A stretch of DNA of 38,015 nucleotides. Origin: Sphingobacteriia bacterium. GTDB lineage: Bacteria > Bacteroidota > Bacteroidia > NS11-12g > UBA955. Shown here piece by piece: positions 8,845 through 18,077 of the stretch (its first letter is position 1; each line of letters opens with the position of its first letter). Under the pieces are notes generated by a model. It did not search any database and was not told the DNA's origin. It was given only the letters and a program-made list of their open reading frames with translations. The position numbers were made by a program, and so were the translations under genes. The stretch spans positions 1 to 38,015 of the forward strand of contig JAGKXC010000009.1 in assembly GCA_021151535.1 (NCBI GenBank), in the 5' to 3' direction.

Positions 8845-8916
8845 GGTCCCGTAGTTCAATGGATAGAATAGATGTTTCCTAAACATTTGATACAGGTTCG
8901 ATTCCTGTCGGGACTA
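8845..8916 (+). tRNA. tRNA-Arg (anticodon CCT)
   Basis: A full cloverleaf can be drawn by eye. The acceptor stem is GGTCCCG (8845-8851) with CGGGACT (8909-8915), including a terminal G1-U72 wobble. The D stem is GTTC/GAAT with loop AATGGATA. The anticodon stem is GATGT/ACATT with loop TTCCTAA and anticodon CCT at 8878-8880. The T arm is ACAGG/CCTGT with loop TTCGATT. The discriminator is A8916. CCA is not encoded (CTA follows). It reads AGG codons. The gene ends 7 nt before the stop of the converging transporter gene. Confidence 0.95.
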
Positions 8917-8923
8917 CTAAAGT

Positions 8924-10726
8924 TTAATGGCCACCGCCAGAAACCTTTTCATCGTAGGAAATTCCTTGTTTCTTTAGTGTATTCTTCACATAATATGCAA
9001 AGAATGTAAGGAAAGATAACCCAACAACGTCTACGATAAAGGAAGAGTGAATTCCAATTATATCCGCAAGTTTACCTTGGAATGGAGGTAAAACAGAACC
9101 TCCTAAAATCATCATAATTAAGAAACCTGACCCTTGACTTTGGTATTTTCCCAAACCTGCCACAGACAAAGAGAAAATACTTGGCCACATAATAGATAAA
9201 CACAACCCAGCTGAGAGGAAGGCATAAACAGTTACCATACCAACGGACAATACTCCTATTCCTGTAGCAATCACTCCCAGAATACCAAAAACCATTAATG
9301 TTAATGCCGGTTTATCGTCTGTGATATAAAAAGCAAAAATCTGAACCAAAACGCAAAAAAAGTACCACTTTAGAGGCTCAATGTTATATCCAGCAACCCA
9401 AGTAAATAACATGACAACACCATATGCCACCATTGGCATTACCAATCTTAACCATTTCTTAGTTGCATCGCTTAAATTCAAAGCAGTTACGGCACCTGCC
9501 CATCTTCCAATCATTAAACTACCCCAAAACATGGCTATAAAAGGAGCTGTTTCACTGGATGTAAATCCTCCGAACTGCTTACCCTTGAGCAACTCAGCCA
9601 AATTACTTCCAATGGCTACTTCAACCCCTACATAAATAAATATGGCTAACATACCCATTGTTAATTGAGGATATTGCATAGCGCCCCAAGCTGCTTTTTC
9701 ACCTTTAGAACTACTAAAATGGGCAAATAACAATCCCGAAACTACCACTACCAAAACAGCCAACAACCATTTAAATCTATACCTTTCCAGTGGTTGTTTT
9801 AAATCTGAAACTTCCTTTTCCAATTGTTGTAAATGTGCTGTTGTTGCTACAATTTCATGTTTCTGTTCTACAGTGGAGTTTAATTCAGTTTCTTTCTTGA
9901 ATTTGACAAAATTCTCTTCTATTTTATTTTTTTCAGATTGTACAGTTTCAATCTTTTTCGCTTCCACAGAGTTATAACTTTGGAAAACTGGAACCATACA
10001 AACGGCAATTAAAATTGAGATAGTAACCAATAAACGCATTGCCTTTGGCGCCTTCTCTGGTTTTTCTTCAAATACTCCGGCAGGAACTTTTTTTGATGTA
10101 CCTAAAACCAAGGCAACAATCAAAAATAACAAGCCTACACCAGCATATAATAAGTTTACCGAATTCAAACTCAATTTCTCAATGTCTGAATCTTTAATTG
10201 CTGAAGTCTTCCCAAAAAGTGTTAAAGCCACAATCAACGGGCCAATTGAAGTTCCCAAACTGTTTATTCCACCCCCAAGATTAATTCTATTTGAACCCGT
10301 TGACTCATCTCCCAATGCGATCATAAAGGGATTTGCAGAACTCTGTTGTACTGAGAAACCCAATGCAACAATAAACAAGCCCAACAACATCCCGCCAAAC
10401 ACATTTGAATAAACCGAAATGATCATTACCGCTGCGCCAATCGCAGAAAATGAAAGACCGTAAACAATGCTTTTCTTATATCCCCAGCTTCCAATAATAT
10501 CTTTATTCTGGAAAGAACCCCAAATGAATAAAATTAAAGCACCAACGAAATATGCCAAATAGAATGCAAAGTCAATTAACTGACTTTGAAATTGATCCAA
10601 ATGAAAATAATGCTTACAAAAAGGAATAAAAACACTATTTCCCGCAGCAATAAATCCCCAAAAGAAGAAAACCGTTGCTAAGGTAGATAACGCTCCGTAA
10701 TTGGTTGGTTTGGTATTTTGGCTCAT
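8924..10726 (-). CDS. GluP/FucP-type sugar MFS transporter with inserted coiled-coil hairpin
   Basis: This 600-residue major facilitator belongs to the fucose/glucose-galactose proton symporter (FHS) group: YGALSTLATVFFFWGFIAAGN opens helix 1, and GFSVQQSSANPFMIALGD and the GGGINSLGTSIGPLI segment follow. Family members are usually about 400-440 residues. The extra length is a central insert at about 228-340: a membrane helix (230-248), a charged heptad-like coiled coil (254-316) and another helix (318-337). The ATG at 10726 (MSQNTKP) is preferred over an upstream TTG. The likely role is sugar uptake across the inner membrane; the sugar is not predictable. It converges on tRNA-Arg. Confidence 0.85.
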   Translation of the reverse strand: MSQNTKPTNYGALSTLATVFFFWGFIAAGNSVFIPFCKHYFHLDQFQSQLIDFAFYLAYFVGALILFIWGSFQNKDIIGSWGYKKSIVYGLSFSAIGAAVMIISVYSNVFGGMLLGLFIVALGFSVQQSSANPFMIALGDESTGSNRINLGGGINSLGTSIGPLIVALTLFGKTSAIKDSDIEKLSLNSVNLLYAGVGLLFLIVALVLGTSKKVPAGVFEEKPEKAPKAMRLLVTISILIAVCMVPVFQSYNSVEAKKIETVQSEKNKIEENFVKFKKETELNSTVEQKHEIVATTAHLQQLEKEVSDLKQPLERYRFKWLLAVLVVVVSGLLFAHFSSSKGEKAAWGAMQYPQLTMGMLAIFIYVGVEVAIGSNLAELLKGKQFGGFTSSETAPFIAMFWGSLMIGRWAGAVTALNLSDATKKWLRLVMPMVAYGVVMLFTWVAGYNIEPLKWYFFCVLVQIFAFYITDDKPALTLMVFGILGVIATGIGVLSVGMVTVYAFLSAGLCLSIMWPSIFSLSVAGLGKYQSQGSGFLIMMILGGSVLPPFQGKLADIIGIHSSFIVDVVGLSFLTFFAYYVKNTLKKQGISYDEKVSGGGH

Positions 10727-10797
10727 AATCAAATTGATTTTGAACAAATAAAAGCCAAATCCTTATATTTTCAAAGAAGCAAGGGTAAGTTATTGTT

Positions 10798-10809
10798 AAT
10801 TGTACAATT
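10798..10809. repeat. 12-bp perfect palindrome
   Basis: AATTGTACAATT overlaps the last base of the upstream lipoprotein gene and lies 70 nt before the transporter ATG. It could be an operator for the transporter or a chance AT-rich palindrome. Confidence 0.3.
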
Positions 10810-11675
10810 TAACAGCCCTCTGAATGCATCTCTTCTCCACGAAGCTCACCAGTTTGTTCCTTGCTAATCGGCTTAACTAATTTTTTAGGAGCAGCCGAAC
10901 TTAAATAAAGAATTCCAGAAATACCAGAACCGGTATACTTATATGAATTATCCAAAATAATATCTGGTTTTTGATCGCCATCCAAATCACCAATAAATAA
11001 GATTTCAACTTGACTATCATCAAACCAAGGAATATAGCTTAGTTGAATTGTATTAGAAATCTGATTGTTATTCAATTCATTTAAAAATAAATGATAATCA
11101 AAACTTCCTTGCCTATCATCTACAATTAACTGCTTATCATCTGCTTGTAATTCATACTTTTTCCCACCCATTGTAAATTCAAATTTTTTACCCCCTTCTA
11201 AAGACATTTCACCAGAAATTATATTCTTCAATTGATCTTTCTCCTGTTTCATCCAAGGATTATCAAAGAGAAACAATGTTTTCTGTTTTTCTCTGGCGAT
11301 ATCTACAAATCGGTATCCTACTTTTCCATCTGCTGATACATCTATTGTAGATTCAAAATTTTTATTAGAATACAACTTCCTCAAACTATATTGTTGGGTA
11401 GTTGAATCATACATCATTGCTATCCAATTGGTTTGATTGAAAAGTTCTGCCTGAGACGCTGAAAAATATTCATCCACTGAAATCATCTTGGCATTTTCTA
11501 CAAATTCAGTTGGATATTCCTTCAAATTTGGCAAAGCTTTTAAAAATGCAACAGTATCAAATGACCTATTATTATTGCATTTATCAGCTGATTTTTCATT
11601 GGGATTACATGAAATCAATACGCCAAAAATCGCCAGTAAAACGAAACTCTTTTTTGCCAAATTAATTTGAATCAT
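10809..11675 (-). CDS. Lipoprotein of unknown function with Ca-binding-like loop
   Basis: This 288-residue protein starts with a lipoprotein signal peptide (lipobox VLISC, lipidated Cys at residue 23). The start is ATG at 11675; the codon before it is only a TTG. Near residues 225-240 the segment GDLDGDQKPDIILD has the DxDxDG pattern of FG-GAP/VCBS-type or EF-hand-like calcium loops, a motif common in Bacteroidota envelope proteins. The rest is beta-rich without a family I recognise. The product should face the periplasm or the cell surface. It is separated from the upstream beta-barrel gene by a terminator, so it likely has its own promoter. Confidence 0.7.
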   Translation of the reverse strand: MIQINLAKKSFVLLAIFGVLISCNPNEKSADKCNNNRSFDTVAFLKALPNLKEYPTEFVENAKMISVDEYFSASQAELFNQTNWIAMMYDSTTQQYSLRKLYSNKNFESTIDVSADGKVGYRFVDIAREKQKTLFLFDNPWMKQEKDQLKNIISGEMSLEGGKKFEFTMGGKKYELQADDKQLIVDDRQGSFDYHLFLNELNNNQISNTIQLSYIPWFDDSQVEILFIGDLDGDQKPDIILDNSYKYTGSGISGILYLSSAAPKKLVKPISKEQTGELRGEEMHSEGC

Positions 11676-11701
11676 CAACGCAAGTTATCGCAAAACTTAG
11701 A

Positions 11702-11737
11702 TAAAAAAAGGTCCCAAAATCATTGTGAGACCCTTTA
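11702..11737 (-). terminator. Intrinsic terminator of the beta-barrel gene
   Basis: On the minus strand AAAGGGTCTCA pairs with TGGGACCTTTT (11 pairs, two of them wobble) across an 8-13 nt loop, and a T-run follows. It lies 22 nt after the stop of the 11759-12487 gene. Confidence 0.75.
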
Positions 11738-11758
11738 TACAAACCTAACTATATGAAA

Positions 11759-12487
11759 TTAAAATTGGGGACATTGGCCGTGTTTCATACCAAAGCTTCT
11801 GTATGAACGGCGACTTTCACGATACTGAACTTGATTTCTATAACCACTTTTAGAAAGTGGGAGTGAATAAACTAGCAAGGCGGTAGAATAGACATCATCA
11901 AATTTTGAATACGAATAATTTACTCCGTCTAACTTATCATTTAAAACTGTATTTGTAATCCACTCAAACTTTAACATTCCTCCTCCAATTGAAGCCAATT
12001 CCAAACCAGCACCCAAGGGTAGTGATACCGATACATTCTTAAAATCTTGTGTAATATATTGACTAGAAGCCTTCATCAAAGTAGATTTTGAAACAACTCC
12101 TTTTAAACCAAATATTGCATAAACTTTTGATTCTCTATACAGATGTCGACGCACATTTAATCCAAAATCCATCAAATTTCCACTTACAGAGTAATTTCTA
12201 TTTCGAATGGATGCTTTTGCCGAATTCATGTCATTCCCTTGAAATTGGGCAACACCCGCCTCAATTGAAATTTGGGTAACCGAATTTACATAATAACCTA
12301 AACTTCCTTGAAAAACTGGTTTAATTGATTTCGCATCAAAACTCATATTGCTATAGTAATTAGAAACACTACTACCCATTTCACCTTGATAATTCAAGCC
12401 ACCACCGGCAATCGAAAAATTTACCTGAGCAGATGAGAAATTGAAAACTGATACTGCGGCAATTGAAAGGATGATTGGCTTTTTCAT
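11759..12487 (-). CDS. Outer-membrane beta-barrel protein (DUF6089-like)
   Basis: This 242-residue protein has a signal peptide (1-20, ending FSSAQ). Alternating hydrophobic strands follow, typical of a small outer-membrane beta-barrel. The first strand, SIAGGGLNYQGEMG, resembles the GxxNYxGDL opening of the DUF6089 group, and TQISIEAGVAQFQGND and FGLNVRRHLY resemble later barrel strands. The ATG at 12487 is chosen because it begins the signal peptide; the longer frame has no signal. It is followed by its own terminator. The C-terminal tail is rich in Arg, Ser and Tyr, unlike the usual aromatic barrel end. The role is unknown. Confidence 0.7.
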   Translation of the reverse strand: MKKPIILSIAAVSVFNFSSAQVNFSIAGGGLNYQGEMGSSVSNYYSNMSFDAKSIKPVFQGSLGYYVNSVTQISIEAGVAQFQGNDMNSAKASIRNRNYSVSGNLMDFGLNVRRHLYRESKVYAIFGLKGVVSKSTLMKASSQYITQDFKNVSVSLPLGAGLELASIGGGMLKFEWITNTVLNDKLDGVNYSYSKFDDVYSTALLVYSLPLSKSGYRNQVQYRESRRSYRSFGMKHGQCPQF

Positions 12488-12642
12488 AATTTTAGAATTA
12501 GGTGTTTGTGATAATTTTGTTACATGCAACACCATTAACCAATACTGTGCCAAAAATTAGACACCAATTTTTTGAACACACTCCAACCCATATAGTCCAA
12601 AAATATATACGAATAAGTACTTAAAGAAACTACAATTCCTTC

Positions 12643-14094
12643 TTACAACCTATTAAATAAATCTACATAAAAATCTACAGCGCGATAAAAATCCTTGCGC
12701 TCAATATGCTCGTTCAAACCATGTATTCCTGAAAGATTTTCATTACTAAAACGGAATGGAACAAATCGATAAATGCGATTGGTAATACCAACATAATTTT
12801 TACAATCTGTACCTGTAATCACCATTCCAGGAACAACAACAACATCGCCAAAAATGGTTAAAGCTGACTGCTTTATCTGATCATAACCAAGGCCCTTATC
12901 AGGTGAGACCGGTGTTGCTGCATGAAAATCTGGCCTCAACTTCACTTTCACTCTTTTATCATCAATCACAGATTCAATTTGACTTTTCAGTAATTGAATA
13001 TCATCACCAGGCAAAACCCTTAAATTAATGGTAGCAGATACAGTAGGAGGAACAACATTTTCTTTCACGCCGCCATGGATCAAAGTTGTAACATGCGTAG
13101 TTCTTATGGTAGCTGCAGTCTTTTCTTTTCCCAAAAGCACCATTTTAACGAGAGGTGATGTAAGCCACAAATTAGAAAAAAGTAACTTATAGCCAAAGTT
13201 CATATGTGGTGCCGCCTGTTCAAACAAACCCCTAATTGGACCATTTATTGAAGCATCAAACTGAAAATTATCAATTTTATTTAAAGCCTCAACCATAACA
13301 GCAGACGCGTTTTCCGACTTCGGCCATGCACTATGTCCACCAGGAATATTCACCTCCAAATCCAAGGTAGCGAATCCTTTTTCTGCCAAACCTACAATGG
13401 CTGCCGGCTTTTTTAACCCAGGCACAATCCCATCCATTACTCCAAATCCTTCATCAGCTATGAACCCAATACTTCTATGGGTTTTCTTTAAATATTGGGC
13501 GATTTGCGCTGCACCATCTAGTCCACCTGTTTCTTCATCATGTCCAAAAGCTAAAATGATATCCCTTCGGGGTTTTAACCCCAACTTCATATACATTTCC
13601 ATCGCCTCCAACAAAGCAATTACCACATTTTTATCATCCAATGCACCTCGTCCCCACAAAGTATCCCCTTGTATCACACCTTTAAAAGGTGGGAACTTCC
13701 ACTTTGAAACATCAGCAACAGGAACAACATCCATGTGTGCTAAAAACATCGCTGCATTTTGATGTTCCTTACCCGCAATCGTAATTAATAAACTTCCACC
13801 ATTTATTACCTCAACTGCACTTTTCGAAAAAACAGTTGGATAAGCATTTGCCATCCATTCATGAAATTTTTTCAGTTCTATTAGGTTTTGCTCCCGGTTA
13901 ACACCCTCATCATCGCCCACTATTTGAAACTGTATAGCCTTAGAAAATCTTTCAAAACCCTTAGCATTTTCATATTTCCACAACTGCTTTTCTAACGTAT
14001 TATCATCAGAATGGGTAAACAATGTTTTACCCAACATCAACAATAGAATTACAAGTAAAAAAATTACTACAGTTTTGAAAATCTTCTTTGACAT
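12643..14094 (-). CDS. M20 peptidase of the PM20D1/CPS1 type
   Basis: This 483-residue metallopeptidase has an N-terminal membrane anchor (about 7-24), so the catalytic part lies outside the cytoplasm. Expected di-zinc residues are visible: His120 in AHMD, Asp153/154 in GRGALDDKN, the catalytic pair Glu187-Glu188 in GHDEETGG, Asp214 in ADEG, and a C-terminal His in IHGLNEHIE. The layout (GRGxLDDKN, LGHDEE-like, IRTT, VPP-x-TINLR, IYRFxP) closely follows mammalian PM20D1 and yeast carboxypeptidase S rather than DapE or ArgE. PM20D1 makes and breaks N-fatty-acyl amino acids; whether this bacterial protein does so is inference. It lies 26 nt after the 14121-14981 gene and is probably cotranscribed with it. 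Confidence 0.9.
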   Translation of the reverse strand: MSKKIFKTVVIFLLVILLLMLGKTLFTHSDDNTLEKQLWKYENAKGFERFSKAIQFQIVGDDEGVNREQNLIELKKFHEWMANAYPTVFSKSAVEVINGGSLLITIAGKEHQNAAMFLAHMDVVPVADVSKWKFPPFKGVIQGDTLWGRGALDDKNVVIALLEAMEMYMKLGLKPRRDIILAFGHDEETGGLDGAAQIAQYLKKTHRSIGFIADEGFGVMDGIVPGLKKPAAIVGLAEKGFATLDLEVNIPGGHSAWPKSENASAVMVEALNKIDNFQFDASINGPIRGLFEQAAPHMNFGYKLLFSNLWLTSPLVKMVLLGKEKTAATIRTTHVTTLIHGGVKENVVPPTVSATINLRVLPGDDIQLLKSQIESVIDDKRVKVKLRPDFHAATPVSPDKGLGYDQIKQSALTIFGDVVVVPGMVITGTDCKNYVGITNRIYRFVPFRFSNENLSGIHGLNEHIERKDFYRAVDFYVDLFNRL

Positions 14095-14120
14095 CGTTAT
14101 TTAAATTCGTTTTAAATGGA

Positions 14121-14981
14121 TTACATAATGCCCATTTGAACTAAGAATTTCGCCAAATCTTCGTCATCATGTCCCAATGCAGAATTCACAGAATGAACAG
14201 CTCCTGTTTGTAAAATTTGAATGGAATAATCATGGGAAGTTGCACCGCTAGCAATGGCCTTGGCTAAGGCAGCACCATTAGGTAAAAAGAAAACATATTC
14301 CATCTCGATGGTTCCATTTCTTGCAGCTTGAGCTTTCTGGAAAGTTCCCACCATCACATTATCTTGCTTGATTTGATTGCCAAATACAAAAACTTGAGCG
14401 TTTCTATTTCTTCGCACTTGATCCATAGAACTAGCATTACCACTCACTGTAACCGAAGAATTACTTCCATTATTAATTATCACAGTGGTTGTACCTGGAT
14501 AATAACCCAATGGACCTCTATATTCAGCAACGAATCTTTGCTCACCCAACGGATTGGGCTTACCATCTGTAAACAAGTTAAAGTTTACGATGTCTTTTAC
14601 CAAACTCGTTGTTATTGTTTTGGGCGTATAAAGAGCTCTAGCATTGGATTCAACAAAAGTAATATCGTTAAAAAATGTGTTGTCTTGCGCCCCTGGCACC
14701 TCACTTCCACTTTTTGAACTCACCCAAAAAACATCCTTCCCATTCAAATCCTTCCCAGTTGCTCTAAGAATATTGCCTAACATTTTGCTTTCAACTATGA
14801 AAATACAATAGGGTTTACCCAAATAAAAAATGGTATCATTACTAAGAACACCTATTTTCTTTTCTAAAGATTTGGCGATGGCTTCTTGGTGCTTTTTTAG
14901 TTCTTTATCCACCTGTCCAAATGAAGATTGAAACTGAAAAAATGCTAAAAAAAGAATGATAATTACGCTAAATATTCTCAT
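14121..14981 (-). CDS. Secreted protein of unknown function
   Basis: This 286-residue protein has a clear signal peptide (about 1-22, ending SSFGQ), followed by a charged helix (KELKKHQEAIAKSLEKKIG). The remainder is mixed alpha/beta, with a Ser/Asn/Gly-rich stretch near residues 170-185 and an acidic GHDDEDLAKFLVQMGIM end. There is no T9SS domain and no lipobox, so the product is probably periplasmic. I do not recognise the family. It is the first gene of a likely two-gene unit with the M20 peptidase. Confidence 0.65.
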   Translation of the reverse strand: MRIFSVIIILFLAFFQFQSSFGQVDKELKKHQEAIAKSLEKKIGVLSNDTIFYLGKPYCIFIVESKMLGNILRATGKDLNGKDVFWVSSKSGSEVPGAQDNTFFNDITFVESNARALYTPKTITTSLVKDIVNFNLFTDGKPNPLGEQRFVAEYRGPLGYYPGTTTVIINNGSNSSVTVSGNASSMDQVRRNRNAQVFVFGNQIKQDNVMVGTFQKAQAARNGTIEMEYVFFLPNGAALAKAIASGATSHDYSIQILQTGAVHSVNSALGHDDEDLAKFLVQMGIM

Positions 14982-15090
14982 TATTATTCAAATTAATTGA
15001 ATTTAACCTAATTTATGTTAAACCCTTTAAATTAAATGTGAATAATCAAGAATTCGATTGAAAATCATCGCCTGAAACAAACATTTGAAG

Positions 15091-15098
15091 TAAATTCG
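15091..15098 (+). promoter_or_regulatory. Candidate -7 box of the molybdenum cofactor operon
   Basis: TAAATTCG matches TAnnTTTG at 7 of 8 positions and ends 9 nt before the GTG of moaA. With so short a leader there is no room for a molybdenum-cofactor riboswitch. Confidence 0.45.
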
Positions 15099-15107
15099 AA
15101 AACTATT

Positions 15108-16094
15108 GTGATTAAGTTGGAAGATTCATATAAGCGGGTTCACGACTATTTAAGGATATCGATTACGGACAATTGCAATTTCCGTTGCACTTACTGTATG
15201 CCAGATGAGAGTTATGAGTTTTTGCCACCTTCGCATTTAATGACTCCAGATGAGATCTTTCAGTTAGCCAAAACTTTCGTTGAATTGGGAGTTAAAAAAA
15301 TTAGGATTACAGGGGGCGAACCTTTGGTAAGAAAGGATTTTCTGGAAATTATGGAAAAGCTGAGTGAATTACCTGTTGAGTTAACACTCACAACCAATGG
15401 AGTATTAATAGACAAATACTTAGACGATTTAATTGCCATGGGAGTTAGGTCGATCAACATCAGTTTAGACACATTAAATCCCATTAAATTTCATCAAATC
15501 ACCAAGAGAAATCAATTTCATAAGGTATTGCAAAATATCCAACTTTGTTTAAAAGCTGGTATATTAACAAAGATCAATGTAGTAGCGGTGAAGGGCGAGG
15601 TTGAGAAAGAGATTCATTCATTTATTCACCTAACTGAGATTTATCCTTTGCATGTGCGATTCATTGAATTCATGCCATTTGATGGAAATCATTGGGATTC
15701 CCAAAAAGTATTATCTGCTTCTGAAATGATGCAAATTGCGATGGAACATTACGAGGTGGTAAAGTTGAAAGATGAAGTTCATGAGACTGCTAGAAAGTTC
15801 CAAGTAAAAGGAAGCAAAGGTAGTTTTGCATTTATTACTACTATGAGTAACCATTTTTGCTTCGAATGCAACAGAATGCGTATTACTGCAGATGGTAAAA
15901 TGAAGAATTGTTTGTTTGATAAAAATGAATTGGATTTGTTAACACCTTTAAGGAATAATGAACCGATTTTATCAGTAATTCGAGAATCATTGAAAAACAA
16001 GAAGCCATTTTTAGGTGGGCAGTTCACCAATGAATTTGAAAAAACAGACGCTCATGCGATTGTGAATCGCAGTATGATTAAAATTGGAGGTTAA
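15108..16094 (+). CDS. moaA: GTP 3',8-cyclase MoaA
   Basis: MoaA is a radical-SAM enzyme that, with MoaC, turns GTP into cyclic pyranopterin monophosphate, the first step of molybdenum cofactor synthesis. The 328-residue length is normal. The SAM-cluster motif is C23-x3-C27-x2-C30. The C-terminal second cluster motif is visible as HFCFECNRMRITADGKMKNCL. The protein ends in the conserved Gly-Gly tail (IKIGG), which in MoaA is needed for catalysis. It starts with GTG; no in-frame ATG lies before the first cluster. It heads a seven-gene operon, and moeA begins at the base after its stop codon. Confidence 0.97.
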   Translation: MIKLEDSYKRVHDYLRISITDNCNFRCTYCMPDESYEFLPPSHLMTPDEIFQLAKTFVELGVKKIRITGGEPLVRKDFLEIMEKLSELPVELTLTTNGVLIDKYLDDLIAMGVRSINISLDTLNPIKFHQITKRNQFHKVLQNIQLCLKAGILTKINVVAVKGEVEKEIHSFIHLTEIYPLHVRFIEFMPFDGNHWDSQKVLSASEMMQIAMEHYEVVKLKDEVHETARKFQVKGSKGSFAFITTMSNHFCFECNRMRITADGKMKNCLFDKNELDLLTPLRNNEPILSVIRESLKNKKPFLGGQFTNEFEKTDAHAIVNRSMIKIGG

Positions 16095-17315
16095 ATGATT
16101 AATTTTCAAGAAGCTATACAATCTATTTATAAGAGATTTAACAAGATTTCTTCTCAAAAGATTGAGGTGGTTAGCTTAAGTGACGCATTATTCCGTGTGG
16201 TTTCTGAAGATTTAATCGCTCCCATTGACGTGCCCAATTTTGACAATTCAGCGATGGACGGTTATGCCATTCATTGGGATGAATCCGACACTAGAACTTT
16301 TACATTACGGGGTAATATCCAAGCTGGTGATCAGCATTTGCCTGAAATTTCACCAGGTGAAACTTATCGAATATACACAGGAGCACCCATTCCCACTGGA
16401 TGCAACACAATCATTCAAAAAGAATGGGCAATAGAATCCGATGAAACGATGATTGTTGATGAATCATTTACGATTAAACAAAATCTTCATATTCGTAAAT
16501 CGGGTAGTCAAACCAAAAAAGGCTCTATTTTTCTCAGAAAAGGTACAACTATTCAACCAGAAACCATTGGTTTGATTGCTTCTTTCGGCATTGCTAAACT
16601 CAATGTATATGCAGCACCCAAGATTGGTATAATTAATACGGGAAATGAGATTATTCAACCGGGTGAAAACCTATTAACAGGCCAAATATTCAATTCTAAT
16701 CAATTTGCTTTAAGTGCATTATGCAAAAGTTTACATCTGGAGGCTGAAGTATTTCCAAGCTGTAAAGATGAACTTGAAATTATACAGAAGACCATTGAAA
16801 CATCCATACTCACCAACCAGATCACACTTATCACTGGAGGAATTTCGGTTGGCGATTTCGACTTTGTTTCCGTGGCACTAGAAAATTTGGGCATTGAAAA
16901 GTTGTTTTATAAGGTTAAGCAGAAGCCAGGAAAACCCATTTTCATTGGTACCAAAAACAACCATTGGATTATAGCCTTACCGGGCAACCCAGCAGCTGTA
17001 ATATCTTGCTTCCATGTGTATGTAAAAACCATTATTAGGTTAATCAAAGGCATATCTAACGAACCTGATCAACAGAATTTGGATCTTGCATTTCCCCATC
17101 ATGCTACTATTAAAAATCAAGATGGCTTCAGAAAAAAAGCCGGCCTAACACACTTTCTAAAAGGATATTGTATAAATGGCGAGGTTACGCTATTACATGG
17201 ACAAGAATCATTCAATTTGTCTGCATTCAATCAAGCTAACTGCTTGGCTATCATAGATGAAGAAACAGAAATTGTAAATTTCGCAGATGTAGTTAAAATT
17301 GTACCCTTTCAATAA
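16095..17315 (+). CDS. moeA: Molybdopterin molybdenumtransferase MoeA
   Basis: MoeA inserts molybdate into adenylylated molybdopterin. The 406-residue length is typical. Family motifs are present: DVPNFDNSAMDGYA near the N terminus, TGAPIPTGCNTIIQKE, the MogA-like core GGISVGDFDFV, and KPIFIG followed by ALPGNPAAVI. A GGAGG-like purine run (16086-16090) sits 4 nt before the ATG, inside the end of moaA, a rare Shine-Dalgarno-like site in this window. The start abuts the moaA stop, so translation is probably coupled. Confidence 0.96.
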   Translation: MINFQEAIQSIYKRFNKISSQKIEVVSLSDALFRVVSEDLIAPIDVPNFDNSAMDGYAIHWDESDTRTFTLRGNIQAGDQHLPEISPGETYRIYTGAPIPTGCNTIIQKEWAIESDETMIVDESFTIKQNLHIRKSGSQTKKGSIFLRKGTTIQPETIGLIASFGIAKLNVYAAPKIGIINTGNEIIQPGENLLTGQIFNSNQFALSALCKSLHLEAEVFPSCKDELEIIQKTIETSILTNQITLITGGISVGDFDFVSVALENLGIEKLFYKVKQKPGKPIFIGTKNNHWIIALPGNPAAVISCFHVYVKTIIRLIKGISNEPDQQNLDLAFPHHATIKNQDGFRKKAGLTHFLKGYCINGEVTLLHGQESFNLSAFNQANCLAIIDEETEIVNFADVVKIVPFQ

Positions 17316-17318
17316 AGC

Positions 17319-18074
17319 ATGGCAAATTTGATTCTTATTCTTGTATTGGTTGGCATAGCTGCATTTCTTTATGCGTCTGTAGGCCATGGCGGCGCCAGTA
17401 GTTATCTCACGATCCTTGGCTTCTCTAGTTTGCTACCACAAGAAATCAAAATCACTACACTAATTTTAAATGTATTAGTGGCAGGAATCGCCATGTTCCA
17501 ATATTATAAAAACACAGATTATCCTTGGAAATACCTGTTATTATTATCCGTAGGATCCATTCCCATGGCATTCTGTGGTGGCACCATACAATTGGACCCA
17601 ATTTTATACAAAAAGGCCATTGGAATCATTTTGATTTTCCCCATTCTTCAATTTAGCGGCTTTTTTCAATGGGCGATTCAGAACAAAGAAAGCTCCTGGA
17701 ATATATCAATTAATCAAAGGATTTTTGTGTTAATTATATTAGGAGCATTTATTGGATTTGTCTCCGGATTAATTGGTATAGGTGGCGGCATTATTTTATC
17801 GCCCATTATTCTATACTTTGGCTGGTTAAATGCCAAGGAAACAGCTGGTTTAAGTGCCGGATTTATTGTGTTAAATTCTATTTCTGGATTGGTTGCTCAA
17901 TACAAAATTATTCCGCAGATTATCCAATTCAACTGGATATATTTACTTTTGGTAGCAGGAATATTTGGATTACTTGGAAGCAAAATGGGAGCTCAAAAGT
18001 TCAATAACATCACTTTAAAAAGAATGTTAGCCTTGGTATTATTGATTGCTTCAATCAAACTCATATTAAGTTAA
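17319..18074 (+). CDS. TSUP (TauE/SafE, DUF81) family membrane transporter
   Basis: This 251-residue protein has about 8 membrane helices. It has the internal two-fold repeat of the TSUP family: ASVGHGGASSYLTILGF in the first half and GLIGIGGGIILSPIILYFG in the second. The family moves sulfite, sulfonates, thiosulfate or related anions. It starts 3 nt after moeA and ends 3 nt before moaD, so it is a genuine member of the operon. The context suggests an oxyanion linked to molybdoenzymes, such as molybdate, or sulfite made or used by a sulfite oxidase; this is inference. Confidence 0.88.
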   Translation: MANLILILVLVGIAAFLYASVGHGGASSYLTILGFSSLLPQEIKITTLILNVLVAGIAMFQYYKNTDYPWKYLLLLSVGSIPMAFCGGTIQLDPILYKKAIGIILIFPILQFSGFFQWAIQNKESSWNISINQRIFVLIILGAFIGFVSGLIGIGGGIILSPIILYFGWLNAKETAGLSAGFIVLNSISGLVAQYKIIPQIIQFNWIYLLLVAGIFGLLGSKMGAQKFNNITLKRMLALVLLIASIKLILS

Positions 18075-18077
18075 ATT

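Noticed and set aside
12488..12553. N-terminal extension of the beta-barrel protein
   Set aside because: The extension is not signal-like; the proper signal peptide begins at the ATG at 12487.
14982..15107. Molybdenum cofactor riboswitch before moaA
   Set aside because: The predicted leader after the candidate -7 box is under 10 nt, and only a 6-bp AT-rich dyad (TTTAAC/GTTAAA) is visible upstream; no conserved riboswitch fold could be drawn.
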